Source: Variovorax sp. CF079
Lineage (GTDB): Bacteria > Pseudomonadota > Gammaproteobacteria > Burkholderiales > Burkholderiaceae_C
Reading direction: 5' to 3'
Length of the DNA stretch: 64,000 nucleotides
Assembly (NCBI RefSeq): GCF_900101545.1
Contig: NZ_FMZU01000024.1
Location: 1 to 64,000 of the forward strand
The notes below the pieces were generated by a model. It was not told the DNA's origin, did no database searches, and saw only the letters and a list, made by a program, of their open reading frames with translations. A program made the position numbers and the translations under genes. How positions within the stretch are numbered: the stretch's first letter is position 1; every line of letters begins with the position of its first letter. This document shows, piece after piece, positions 53,482 to 61,933 of the stretch.

Positions 53482-53900
53482 ACCGATGACGCCCACCAGA
53501 CGGCTGCCAGTACCGAACCAGTGCTCCCCAGGATGCAGAGCTCGGCCGCCGGAACGCCCAAACGAAAGCCGCACCGCAGTCGGCGACCTCGATTCGAACT
53601 GTCCAAAGCCGCAAACCGCGGACGATCAGGACGGGCAAGCGAAGGTCTTGCCACATTGAGTCATTTGCTCCGGCGCGGCCAGCAAGATCGAATGGACGCG
53701 TCGGCAAGAAGGCTGCCAGCCTCGTTGGTCGCGTCTGGAACGGAATGCCGTCGTGAAGTCATCCGCCTGGAAACATGAACACCGTGTCGCAGTGCGAGCA
53801 CCGGGCCTGGCCGACATCCCCGTAACTGGGTCGTGGCTGAAGCTTGGACACCACTTGCCCGTCGGGTATCGAATCGGTAGCAGCGCAAAAAGTCCCCGTT
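53482..53900. other. 419-base region without an assigned gene
   Basis: A minus-strand frame ending at 53759 finishes with GDVGQARCSHCDTVFMFPGG, zinc-ribbon-like, but has no start or further similarity. Left unassigned. Confidence 0.35.
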
Positions 53901-54566
53901 TTACAGGCTCTCAGCCTTGCGGCGCGCCGCGCGTGCCATGTCAGCAGCGCCGGGCTCGCCGCGCAGCGCCGCCTGGCCGTACCAGAAGGCGGCGCGTTCG
54001 GGGTCCTGCTGCACGCCGTAGCCCTTGTCATACATGCTGGCGATGATGTAGCAGGCGCCTGCGTCACCCTGCCCGGCGGCGCGCTGATACCAGAGCGCTG
54101 CCTGCGCGTCGTCTTGCGCCACGCCTCGTCCCAGCAAGTACTGGGTGGCAAGGTTGACGCGCGCGTCGCGCGAGCCCTGCTCGGCCGCGCGGCGCCACCA
54201 GTGGGTCGCTTCGGGCAGCGACCGCGGGACGTGCTCGCCGCGCTCCAACAGGGCGGCCAGCGCATTCTGGGCCTGGACGAAGCCGTTGTTGGCCGCCTTG
54301 CGCAGCCAGCCGATCGCTTCCGCAGGCCGCGGCGCAGTGCCCTGCCCCTCCATCAGCATCACCGCCAGATTGAACTGCGCTACGGCATGCCCGGCTCCTG
54401 CCGCCTGCCGAAAGTGCGCCAGCGCGCTCTCGTGATGGCCTTGGCGAAACGCCGCGGCGCCGGCCGCGGCGCGCGCCTGGGCGGCCTCAGTGCCAGCTGA
54501 CGCGGCCGGCGTCTGGCCGCTCCAGGTGACGGCCGCCAATGCGAGGGTGATCAGGAACTTGTTCAT
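53901..54566 (-). CDS. Sel1-repeat exported protein
   Basis: 221 residues with a signal peptide (MNKFLITLALAAVTWSGQTP). Four or five Sel1-type repeats follow (AVAQFNLAVMLMEGQGTA, DARVNLATQYLLGRGVAQDD, GACYIIASMYDKGYGVQQDP). Such repeats bind proteins in the envelope. It is divergent from the membrane regulator at 54659 with 92 bases between, so the two may be linked. Confidence 0.85.
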   Translation of the reverse strand: MNKFLITLALAAVTWSGQTPAASAGTEAAQARAAAGAAAFRQGHHESALAHFRQAAGAGHAVAQFNLAVMLMEGQGTAPRPAEAIGWLRKAANNGFVQAQNALAALLERGEHVPRSLPEATHWWRRAAEQGSRDARVNLATQYLLGRGVAQDDAQAALWYQRAAGQGDAGACYIIASMYDKGYGVQQDPERAAFWYGQAALRGEPGAADMARAARRKAESL

Positions 54567-54658
54567 GGCCTTGCTCCAGCGACAAATGGTGGGCCAGTCT
54601 GCCGGGCGCCTTGCCGCAGGTCTTGAAAGACGCCTGAAATCAGGACGAAAGAAGTACG

Positions 54659-56422
54659 ATGAAACTTCATGCCGGGGGCTTCCGCTCAATGGAACAGGCC
54701 GCGACGCTCGACGACACCGCGCAAACCCGCCTTCATCTGGGCGGCTTCGTGCTGGACTTGGCCGATGGCGAGTTGCGCCGCGCCGACGGCCAGCTTGCCG
54801 GCTTGCGTCGCCAGGCGCTGGCGGTGCTGCTGGTGCTGGGGTCGCAGGCCGGCCGCGTGGTCGGCAAGGACGAACTGATGCGCCGCGTCTGGCCCGGTGT
54901 GGTTGTGGGCGACGATTCGCTGGCGCAGGCCATCGCCGAGATCCGCCGCGTGCTGGGGGACAGCGAACACCGGCGCGTGCGCACCGTGGCGCGGCGTGGC
55001 TACCTGTTGATACCCGACGAGGCAGCGCCAGGCCCAGCGCCAGACCCAGCGCCAGACCCAGTGGACAGCGCCGCAGCGCCATCTCCAGCTTCAGCCTCGG
55101 CTTCCGCCTCGCCACCCGCGCGCCAGCGCATCGTCTTCGCGGCCGCCCTGCTGGTGCTGGCGGCGGCCATCGCCGGCTTTGTTGCGCTGGGCCCATGGCG
55201 CGGCACGGCACCGCCTGCAGTGCCGCTGCGCTCGTTGGTGGTCCTGCCGCTCGACAGCGAAGCCGACGCCGCCGAGCAGGCCTGGTTCGCCGATGCGTTG
55301 ACCGGCGACCTGACGCGAGCGCTGACAGTGTGGCGCACAGTCAGCGTGATCGGCCGTGGCACTGCGGCGCGCTACAAGGGCCGGTCTGACGATCCGCGTG
55401 CCGTGGCGCGCGAACTGGGTGTGCGCTACGTGGTGCACGGCCGCGTGCGGCGCGACGGCGAGCAGGTCCGGCTCGAGATGAACCTGATCGACGGCGACAC
55501 CGGCGTTGCGCAATGGGCCGAGCAATACCAGATCGAGCGCGCCCAGCTGGCGCAGTCGGTCGACGACATCCGCGGCGGCATCTCGCGCACCCTGCTGGTC
55601 GAGATCGGCAGGTCGGTTGGCCAGCGTGCTGCCCGCATGAAGCCGGAGGCGGTGGAGGCCGACGACCTGGCGATGCAGGGCACGTCCGTGATGCTTCGCG
55701 CCGTCGGGCCCGACAACTTCACCGAGGCGCTGCGCCTGTTCGAGCAGGCGCTGGCCAAGGACCCGGATTCGGTGCGCGGGCTGGGGGGTGTGGTCAACGT
55801 CCAGGCCATGAGGGCGATCTTCCGCTGGACCGACGATCCCGAAGCGGCCGTGCGGCGCGCCGAGCAAGCTCAGACGCGCTTGGAGACCCTCGACCCGACC
55901 AGCTTTGCCGCGCTCGACGGCCGCGCCACGCTGACCAACTGGCGCGGCGATTGGCCGGGCCTGCTCAAGTTGTCGGAGGTGATGATCGCCCATTTTCCGA
56001 GCGACCATACCTCGCACCACCACCGCTGTTCGGCACTGCTGCGCCTGGGACGCTTCGAGGAATCGGTGCCGTCCTGCGAGCGCGCCTTGCGGATCAGCCC
56101 GCGCGACTCGCGCGTGCCGATCTGGCACGGCTTGATCGGCATGAACCGCTTCATGCAGGGGCGCTACGCCGAGGCGGCCGAGCGGGCGCGCCTCACCGTC
56201 GGTGGCCTGCCTCACCTGCCGTTTTACTGGCTGCTGCTGGCCGCGTCGCTGGAGCGTGACGGGCAGTCGGAGGAGGCGCGCCGCGTGTGGGCTGATTTCC
56301 GCGCACGGCATCCGACGTTCGCGTTGACCCAGGCGACATCGATGTGGCCGGCGACGCAGCCGGATTTCGTGGCTGGGCGCGACGTGATTGTCGCGACGGT
56401 GCGGCCCTTCGATAGCAGATAG
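54659..56422 (+). CDS. Membrane-anchored winged-helix regulator with TPR domain
   Basis: 587 residues. An OmpR/PhoB-type wHTH (about 25-120: KDELMRRVWPGVVVGDDSLA, ARRGYLLIP) is followed by a P/A-rich linker, one membrane helix (IVFAAALLVLAAAIAGFVAL near 160-180), a periplasmic FlgO-like domain (SLVVLPLDSEADAAEQAWFA, VRYVVHGRVRRDGEQVRLEM) and TPR-like repeats. This is the CadC/ToxR-like one-component layout: an outside signal acts on DNA through the membrane. ATG at 54659 or 54671. Confidence 0.87.
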   Translation: MKLHAGGFRSMEQAATLDDTAQTRLHLGGFVLDLADGELRRADGQLAGLRRQALAVLLVLGSQAGRVVGKDELMRRVWPGVVVGDDSLAQAIAEIRRVLGDSEHRRVRTVARRGYLLIPDEAAPGPAPDPAPDPVDSAAAPSPASASASASPPARQRIVFAAALLVLAAAIAGFVALGPWRGTAPPAVPLRSLVVLPLDSEADAAEQAWFADALTGDLTRALTVWRTVSVIGRGTAARYKGRSDDPRAVARELGVRYVVHGRVRRDGEQVRLEMNLIDGDTGVAQWAEQYQIERAQLAQSVDDIRGGISRTLLVEIGRSVGQRAARMKPEAVEADDLAMQGTSVMLRAVGPDNFTEALRLFEQALAKDPDSVRGLGGVVNVQAMRAIFRWTDDPEAAVRRAEQAQTRLETLDPTSFAALDGRATLTNWRGDWPGLLKLSEVMIAHFPSDHTSHHHRCSALLRLGRFEESVPSCERALRISPRDSRVPIWHGLIGMNRFMQGRYAEAAERARLTVGGLPHLPFYWLLLAASLERDGQSEEARRVWADFRARHPTFALTQATSMWPATQPDFVAGRDVIVATVRPFDSR

Positions 56423-56776
56423 CGCTTCAGCGGCCGATCAAGCAGCGGTTTGACGGTCAAAGTTGAGCGTGGGCAGCCTGATCGGGCCTGGCCGGGTCAG
56501 TGGGTAGCAGACGTTCCAACAGATGTGTCGGAGGATGCCTTCGGGGTCCACTCTAAAAAATATGTTCGCGCGAACGGTCATGGAGTGATTCCCGCCTCCT
56601 TGATCAGCCCGCCCATTTGATCTGCCCTCGGTCGCGCTTGCGGACGCCAGCTTTTCGCGGAACAATGCCTTCCCCACTTGGGCGCACTTCACAAGCGGGA
56701 CCGGGGCCAGCGCCTTGACGATCCGCGCTGGTGCATTGCAACGCGGCGCGGGCAGCCATGCCCGGGGGGGGTTGTG
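56423..56776. other. 354-base intergenic region
   Basis: No supportable gene, repeat or RNA. It carries the promoter space before the lectin gene at 56777. Confidence 0.4.
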
Positions 56777-57736
56777 ATGGCGACGTTATTTCGGGCACTG
56801 GGTGCCCTCGCGCTGGCCCTCATCGCATGTCTCACCAGCGCCGGCATTCTGGCGCCCAACACAGCGCTTTCACCTGGACAATCCATCAGTTCCGACAACG
56901 GCCGCTACGTCCTTGTGATGCAGGGCGATGGAAACCTTGTCTACTACCGGACATCTGACTGGACCCCGCGCTGGAACAGCCAGACGCAGAGTCCCGGCGC
57001 GTTCGCCCCAATGCAGGGCGATGGCAATCTCGTGGTGTATACCAGCAGCGGAGCGGCGCTCTGGAACTCGCAAACGAGCGGCAACCCGGGTGCGTACCTG
57101 GCAGCACAGGATGACGGCAACCTGGTCATCTATGGCAACGGCAGAGCGCTCTGGCACATCGGCGCTGACCTCGTCGCCGGCGATCCCCAATGGGCCGGCG
57201 ACGTTGTTGGGCGCGACCTGTCGATCTCCGGCCTGGGTTCGCTGGGACACACCGGCATGTTCGACGGCAGTGTCGTCGTCGAGGTGCTGAATGAGGGCAG
57301 CAATGCCATCCAGTACGAATCCCTGGCCAGCTTCAAGGCGCGTTCGGCATATTGGGGCACGGCCTCTCCCAACAATCCCAACCACCTGCTGAACAAATGC
57401 TTCAGGACGGCGTGCCTGCAAGCGGGTGACTTCGAGGATGTGCGGGCCAGGATGGCGTTGGTCAAGCGTGCCTTTCAGGCGTACCTCATCGGCGCCGACT
57501 ACACCTACGGTCAACACTACACGAGCGCCAAGCCGCTGATGTGGGGCCGTCCGGCCGAACGGGGCCTCTACCGCTGCGACACATTCATCGTGAATCTGTA
57601 TGAAAAGACGGCCGATGACGAAGGCATTCCGTCGATCTACCCGGTTCCGCAAATCTGGCTGGACCGCAATCGCGATCTCAAGAGCGGCGTCATGCTGCCG
57701 TCGAGGCTCTTCAACACCATGAAGGGCTGGTTTTGA
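56777..57736 (+). CDS. Mannose-lectin (B_lectin) protein with permuted papain-like domain
   Basis: 319 residues with a signal peptide (MATLFRALGALALALIACLT). Three intact mannose-binding motifs QxDxNxVxY occur at 49-57, 80-88 and 111-119 (QGDGNLVYY, QGDGNLVVY, QDDGNLVIY). The C-terminal domain shows LGHTGMFDG (His158) and YRCDTFIVN (Cys267), the His-before-Cys order of circularly permuted NlpC/P60 or YiiX-like peptidases. Lectin domains of this type occur in lectin-like bacteriocins; the fusion suggests a secreted enzyme targeted to mannose-rich glycans. The gene is followed after 12 bases by a helical-repeat protein. Role inferred. Confidence 0.78.
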   Translation: MATLFRALGALALALIACLTSAGILAPNTALSPGQSISSDNGRYVLVMQGDGNLVYYRTSDWTPRWNSQTQSPGAFAPMQGDGNLVVYTSSGAALWNSQTSGNPGAYLAAQDDGNLVIYGNGRALWHIGADLVAGDPQWAGDVVGRDLSISGLGSLGHTGMFDGSVVVEVLNEGSNAIQYESLASFKARSAYWGTASPNNPNHLLNKCFRTACLQAGDFEDVRARMALVKRAFQAYLIGADYTYGQHYTSAKPLMWGRPAERGLYRCDTFIVNLYEKTADDEGIPSIYPVPQIWLDRNRDLKSGVMLPSRLFNTMKGWF

Positions 57737-57748
57737 GGCGCGGCAGGC

Positions 57749-58867
57749 ATGAAAAAGGCCGGTCTCCTTGCAGTCGCGGGTATCGCCTTGGCCGGGATCA
57801 TCTGGGGGTGGTTCAAGACGCCACCTGTTGCGTCGACGGCGTCGTATCCAAGTACATCCGCGCCCGCACTCCACCGGGACGATCGAGGCGGCCCGTCCAC
57901 AGCCGCCGCAAGGTACGCGGCGGCGATCGGGGCCGCCAGGGGCAAAGAGGATTCGCAAAATTCCCTGGCCTCGTATGTCCCGAAGCCCGGCATCGAGGGA
58001 CGCAATGAGCTCGACCGAATCTTCGCGCAGGGCGTGCCGCTCACCTCTCGATCGGCTCTGGCTGCGCGCGCGCTGCTGAAGGCGGGGATCAGCGACGACG
58101 AGAAGATTGCGCTGGCCCGCATCCTGGGCCGCCTGTACTCGTCGGACAATGCGACCGGCTACAACGCCGACATCCTGCTGGATCTGCGCAGCCTGATCGG
58201 CGACAAGAACAAGGAGGTCGCGCGATCGGCCGCATTGAGCTTCTCGCGCATCGGCTATCTGCCGGGATCGGATGCGCTGCTCAAGAGCGCGTTCGAAACC
58301 CACGTCCTGAGTGCGGACGACTACTACGGCGAACTGGCCCACATGGCACGGCTGGCTCCTGTGGGCGTGCAGGATGAACTTTTATCGGCGATCCGCAGTT
58401 CGGCGAATTCCTATGCCGCCGACATTCTGGCTGGCTCGATCCATGACGATCCGAAGATCCTGAAGGGCTACTCCACCCGCTCGGTGAATGAGATCGGGCA
58501 ATTGCTCGCCAAGAGCGAGCCCCGATTTGCCAGCGCCACTGGAGACTTCGGCCTCACCGATGCCGTGAGATACGCCCACTGGCTGCGCGCCAGCGCCCAA
58601 ATCGAAAGCCTCGCCCAGGGGACCGACGTGGATGCCGTGATCGTTGCGAGACTGAGCCTGCCCGGAACCGATCCTCGCAAGATCACGGCCTATCTGTTGA
58701 TGCCCGAGGCATCCTCGATTCTGTCCTCCGCGCGCCTCGGCTCGCCGGCCGCGGGATTGGTCTCGGCCTCCAACCAGTACGCAGCACAGTATCCGCGCAA
58801 CATGATCCTTCAATCGGCCGGCCAGGAAATCAGCCAGAGAGTGGGAAGGCCCAAAGGAAAACCTTGA
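57749..58867 (+). CDS. Membrane-anchored helical-repeat protein
   Basis: 372 residues. An N-terminal signal anchor (MKKAGLLAVAGIALAGIIWG) is followed by a P/S/T-rich linker and helical, possibly HEAT-like, repeats (LARILGRLYSSDNATGYNAD, KNKEVARSAALSFSRIGYLP). Family unknown. In an operon with the lectin/papain-like gene, so it could be its partner, inhibitor or immunity protein; this is contextual. Confidence 0.65.
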   Translation: MKKAGLLAVAGIALAGIIWGWFKTPPVASTASYPSTSAPALHRDDRGGPSTAAARYAAAIGAARGKEDSQNSLASYVPKPGIEGRNELDRIFAQGVPLTSRSALAARALLKAGISDDEKIALARILGRLYSSDNATGYNADILLDLRSLIGDKNKEVARSAALSFSRIGYLPGSDALLKSAFETHVLSADDYYGELAHMARLAPVGVQDELLSAIRSSANSYAADILAGSIHDDPKILKGYSTRSVNEIGQLLAKSEPRFASATGDFGLTDAVRYAHWLRASAQIESLAQGTDVDAVIVARLSLPGTDPRKITAYLLMPEASSILSSARLGSPAAGLVSASNQYAAQYPRNMILQSAGQEISQRVGRPKGKP

Positions 58868-59311
58868 CGCGACATCACCAGGTAGTGCCTTGGGATGCGC
58901 TGATGATTTCCATGCAATCCTGACCCAGCGTTGGAGTCCCGCAATCGAAAAACTGACATCGGGGTGTGCACCAAGAGAAAAGAACTTTGCGACGCGGGGC
59001 AGGTGCGTACCGAATGTCATCAGTCCCTCGAGCATCGGCATCTGAGGTCCAGCATTTGCTGCTCCGATCCTGCGGTGTCAGGAGGGGCTGAGTCCCGGGG
59101 CCGTCGGCCTCGCGTTGGTGCTTTTCTTCGCGAGGTCGGCTTCCATGGAGCTCCGGGGAACTAGACCGAGTTCGGCCATCCCCAGTCATTCGGTCTATCG
59201 ACCTGGACGGGCGATTTGCACAAGAGCGGTCGTCGAATCGCGATCCGCTTGGCAAAATGCTTCGGGGGGTAGCCGAACAACCGAGGCAAGCCTTCACACA
59301 GGGGTCGTGAA
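58868..59311. other. 444-base intergenic region
   Basis: No convincing gene. Open frames on both strands lack similarity or ribosome-binding sites. Confidence 0.4.
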
Positions 59312-59743
59312 ATGAAGTCGGATGACCTCGACAGTGCAATTGAACAGAGCCACGCTGCTCTGAGCGCGATCCTAAAAGGCGACCCTAGCCTTTACAAGGC
59401 GCTGTATTCCCATACGGAAGACGTGACTCTGGGCAATCCATTCGGCCCGTACGCGCGCGGTCGGAAGCAGGTTGAGGCAACCCTGGAGGGCGCCGCGTCG
59501 CACTACCGCGACGGAGAGGGCACCGGCGTCGAACTCGTAGCGAAATATGTTTCGGACGGACTCGCGTGCGTTGTCGAGGTAGAGCGCGGCCGAACCAAGG
59601 TTGGAGGTGCCGAGGAACTCGTCGCGGTCGCAGTACGCGTTACCAGCTTATTTCGGTTGGAGCAGGGTGCGTGGAAGCTCGTTCATCGGCACGCTGACCC
59701 GATCACGACCCCGAGGCCGGCATCGTCGGTCATCAGCCGATAA
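59312..59743 (+). CDS. SnoaL/NTF2-like protein
   Basis: 143 residues. The pattern ALYSHTEDVTLGNPFGPYAR, GRKQVEATLEGAASHYRDGE and VTSLFRLEQGAWKLVHRHAD fits the SnoaL-like 3/DUF4440 cone fold used by small hydrolases and isomerases. Substrate unknown. Single gene. Confidence 0.78.
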   Translation: MKSDDLDSAIEQSHAALSAILKGDPSLYKALYSHTEDVTLGNPFGPYARGRKQVEATLEGAASHYRDGEGTGVELVAKYVSDGLACVVEVERGRTKVGGAEELVAVAVRVTSLFRLEQGAWKLVHRHADPITTPRPASSVISR

Positions 59744-59860
59744 CCCCATGTAGGCGGGTCTGAGCGTCCTGTTAAGCCGGGAGTCCGTGAATCTGGGGCA
59801 AACGCAAAGTAGGGCTGCAATGAATTCACGCACTTGTGACCTGACTGGAGCAGCGGATAC

Positions 59861-60205
59861 TCAGGCCGAATGCCTCTGGGCAATGGCTCGCAAGAACTTG
59901 CCAGGGGTTGCTCTGGTCAGATCGCAGAATGCGTCGCGATCGCCCTCGGTAGGAAATCCGTACACGGTGCAGCGTCCAGCTGCGGCAGGCGAGCTTCCCT
60001 GCGCTTGGTAGACAGTGCGGATGTACCGGACGAACTGCCCTCCCCAACTCTGGTGATCGGAGGCCTGCAGCATCGCGGTGTGGACGCCGGCGATCTTTCG
60101 CTCAGTGATCGCCACGTGGGGAAACACAAGCGACGCGTCATCCTCGGTTGGGCAATCAGCCCGGGTGAAGCCGTCCAGAGATACGAACTGTAGCGTGAGG
60201 TCCAT
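59861..60205 (-). CDS. Hypothetical protein
   Basis: 114 residues starting MDLTLQFVSLDGFTRADCPT. The sequence is protein-like (SWGGQFVRYIRTVYQAQGS, GFPTEGDRDAFCDLTRATPG) with no recognised domain. No clear Shine-Dalgarno before the ATG. Confidence 0.45.
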   Translation of the reverse strand: MDLTLQFVSLDGFTRADCPTEDDASLVFPHVAITERKIAGVHTAMLQASDHQSWGGQFVRYIRTVYQAQGSSPAAAGRCTVYGFPTEGDRDAFCDLTRATPGKFLRAIAQRHSA

Positions 60206-60992
60206 GGGTCAAAGTTACCAGCGAGTCGCGGCGCAGATTGTCGCGCACGATTGTCAGTTCGACCCCGCGCGCCAAGGCGCGCGTCGCATGGGTATGGCGC
60301 ATTCAGTAAGCACTGGCGCGCCGGCTGAAGACTTCCATGAGGCATCACCGACGCGCCCTGAAAGGACTCATGCCTATTGCTGTGTCGACCGCCTCCAGGT
60401 TCAGGATGCGCGGACGCTGCGCCTGGCGGCCGGGCGCCTTCATCACGCTGCGCTCGAGTGCCCCGCAAGGGCGGCGTGATCCTCGCGCGTTCAGGCGAGC
60501 GCAAGGAGCTCGAGGCTGACCGTTTCGTGCAGAACGCAGGTGCTCGGAAGGATGTGACCGAGTTCAAACCCAGCATGACGGCGCCGGGCGCAGAGGTTTT
60601 GAAGGAAATCTAGGGTCCTCAGACTTTGCGAAGTTCCCGCCACGGGGCGAGCTCGCTGCCGTCATTCAGCCAAGGCGGTTTTGCTGCTCGCCGCAGGTGA
60701 CCCCCCGGGACGCGCCAAGGGGAGGAAGCTTGACCCCCCATCATGTGCGGTAGCGCAACCGGCTCGGGCGTGATGACTCGAATGGCTGCGCCCATGGTCG
60801 GCGGCATGCCCATGACACCTTGAGGACCGGCCTTCGTTCACGCACTTCGACGAGGACGAAGAGCGGATGCGAGGCTGCGTGGCAGTGCACTTGCTTGCCG
60901 CTCAGCGTGCGCTGGAACGGGGTTCGGAAGCTTTTTGATGTCGCGCGGTCTCGCGGGCAATGACCTGCGCGTCGGCAGACAGATCGCCGGAT
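60206..60992. other. 787-base region of fragments
   Basis: Only short frames without clear family are seen. At 60731 the motif TTGACCCCCCAT matches the edge of the IS21-like remnant at 41.3 kb, so another IS scar is possible. No gene assigned. Confidence 0.35.
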
Positions 60993-61466
60993 TCAGCTGG
61001 TTTCGACAGGGGCGAGCATCGTGCCACGGCAATTCGAAGAGCCGCAACGGCAGGGATAGTCTGAGGGCGGCGAGCCGTCATCCGCTGTCAGGCAATAGTC
61101 GATGAACAACTCGTCCCCTGCCTCTACAGGGACGATTGTCTGGAACTTCAGCAGTACCTGGCCTGCGTCGTCGTACTCCTCGACCGCCTCGCAGTTCGGG
61201 TCGCAGGCGTGGTTCAGGTGACGAGTGCCATTGCCGCCTTTGGCACCATCGATGGTTTCCTGATTGGACAAGGTGAACAGGTAAGTGAGCTGATCATCCC
61301 AGGTTCTGGCGGCGACTTCCTGCGGTGAGTAGCGCCGGCCTTCGTAGAGGCCCAGCAATGCGAAGGCGGGCAACGCGCGCGTTGCAAAGGCGCCCAGGCC
61401 GTGGACGCCACTGGGCGCCACCCTGACACAAGGGGTGGGAGATGTGTGTTTGCGAAGCTTTGCCAT
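60993..61466 (-). CDS. SET-domain protein
   Basis: 157 residues. SET motifs are present: VHGLGAFATRAL, HLNHACDPNCEA (85-94), GDELFIDYCL (118-126), and a post-SET Cys cluster PCRCGSSNCRG (Cys139, 141, 146). Together they make a lysine methyltransferase likely. SET proteins are unusual in bacteria and act on ribosomal, histone-like or host proteins in known cases; the target here is unknown. MAKLRKHTSP is the chosen start. Single gene. Confidence 0.82.
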   Translation of the reverse strand: MAKLRKHTSPTPCVRVAPSGVHGLGAFATRALPAFALLGLYEGRRYSPQEVAARTWDDQLTYLFTLSNQETIDGAKGGNGTRHLNHACDPNCEAVEEYDDAGQVLLKFQTIVPVEAGDELFIDYCLTADDGSPPSDYPCRCGSSNCRGTMLAPVETS

Positions 61467-61548
61467 GCGGATGGAAATTGTAGGTGGAGCCCAGACTTGC
61501 CCAGGCCGCGAACGAGCGCCGAGCAGATTTTCACAAGCTGAGGTCCAA

Positions 61549-61580
61549 GAAAAAAGGCGTCTCGATCGAGACGCCCTTTT
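61549..61580. terminator. Bidirectional Rho-independent terminator
   Basis: A perfect 10-bp self-complementary stem (GGCGTCTCGA and complement, 61556-61575) is flanked by A's on the left and CTTTT on the right, so it can stop transcripts from both sides. Confidence 0.85.
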
Positions 61581-61615
61581 GAGGCGAACTTCCCGGCACC
61601 GCTCATGACCCCAAC

Positions 61616-61716
61616 TCAATTGAGCAGAGACCCCTTCGGCAGCCGCCTCGCCAGCCAATCATGCACATCCATTCGGATGCTCCTGCCCTCAAGCACAAAG
61701 TCTTCGTAGCGGCTCG
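61616..61716 (-). pseudogene. HNH endonuclease 3' fragment, copy of the 15.4 kb gene
   Basis: The minus-strand frame reads SRYEDFVLEGRSIRMDVHDW, then LARRLPKGSLLN and stop, closely matching the C-terminus of the HNH protein at 15396-15959 (SRFEDFLLEGRNIRADVHEW). Nothing of the HNH core is present. From 61717 to 61933 no gene is seen. Confidence 0.8.
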
Positions 61717-61933
61717 CTGGCGGCGCGCACCCGACGATCTGATGTCAAGCGGCTGATGACGATCGTTGGCGCGTCCCCTTCTGCCGTCCTTCTCGAGGCA
61801 GCCCCGCGCTGATGCCGGCTGCCACATCCGAACGCGATCGCGGCGCCGCTGCCTGTGCGTCAGTGGCTTGCCATCGCGCCCGCCGGCTCGGAGAATTCCT
61901 TCTTGCACGGCACACTCGCTGCTAGGGGATGTG

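Noticed and set aside
53759..53890. Zinc-ribbon-like minus-strand frame end (CSHCDTVF)
   Set aside because: Only a short tail resembles a protein; no start or upstream domain found.
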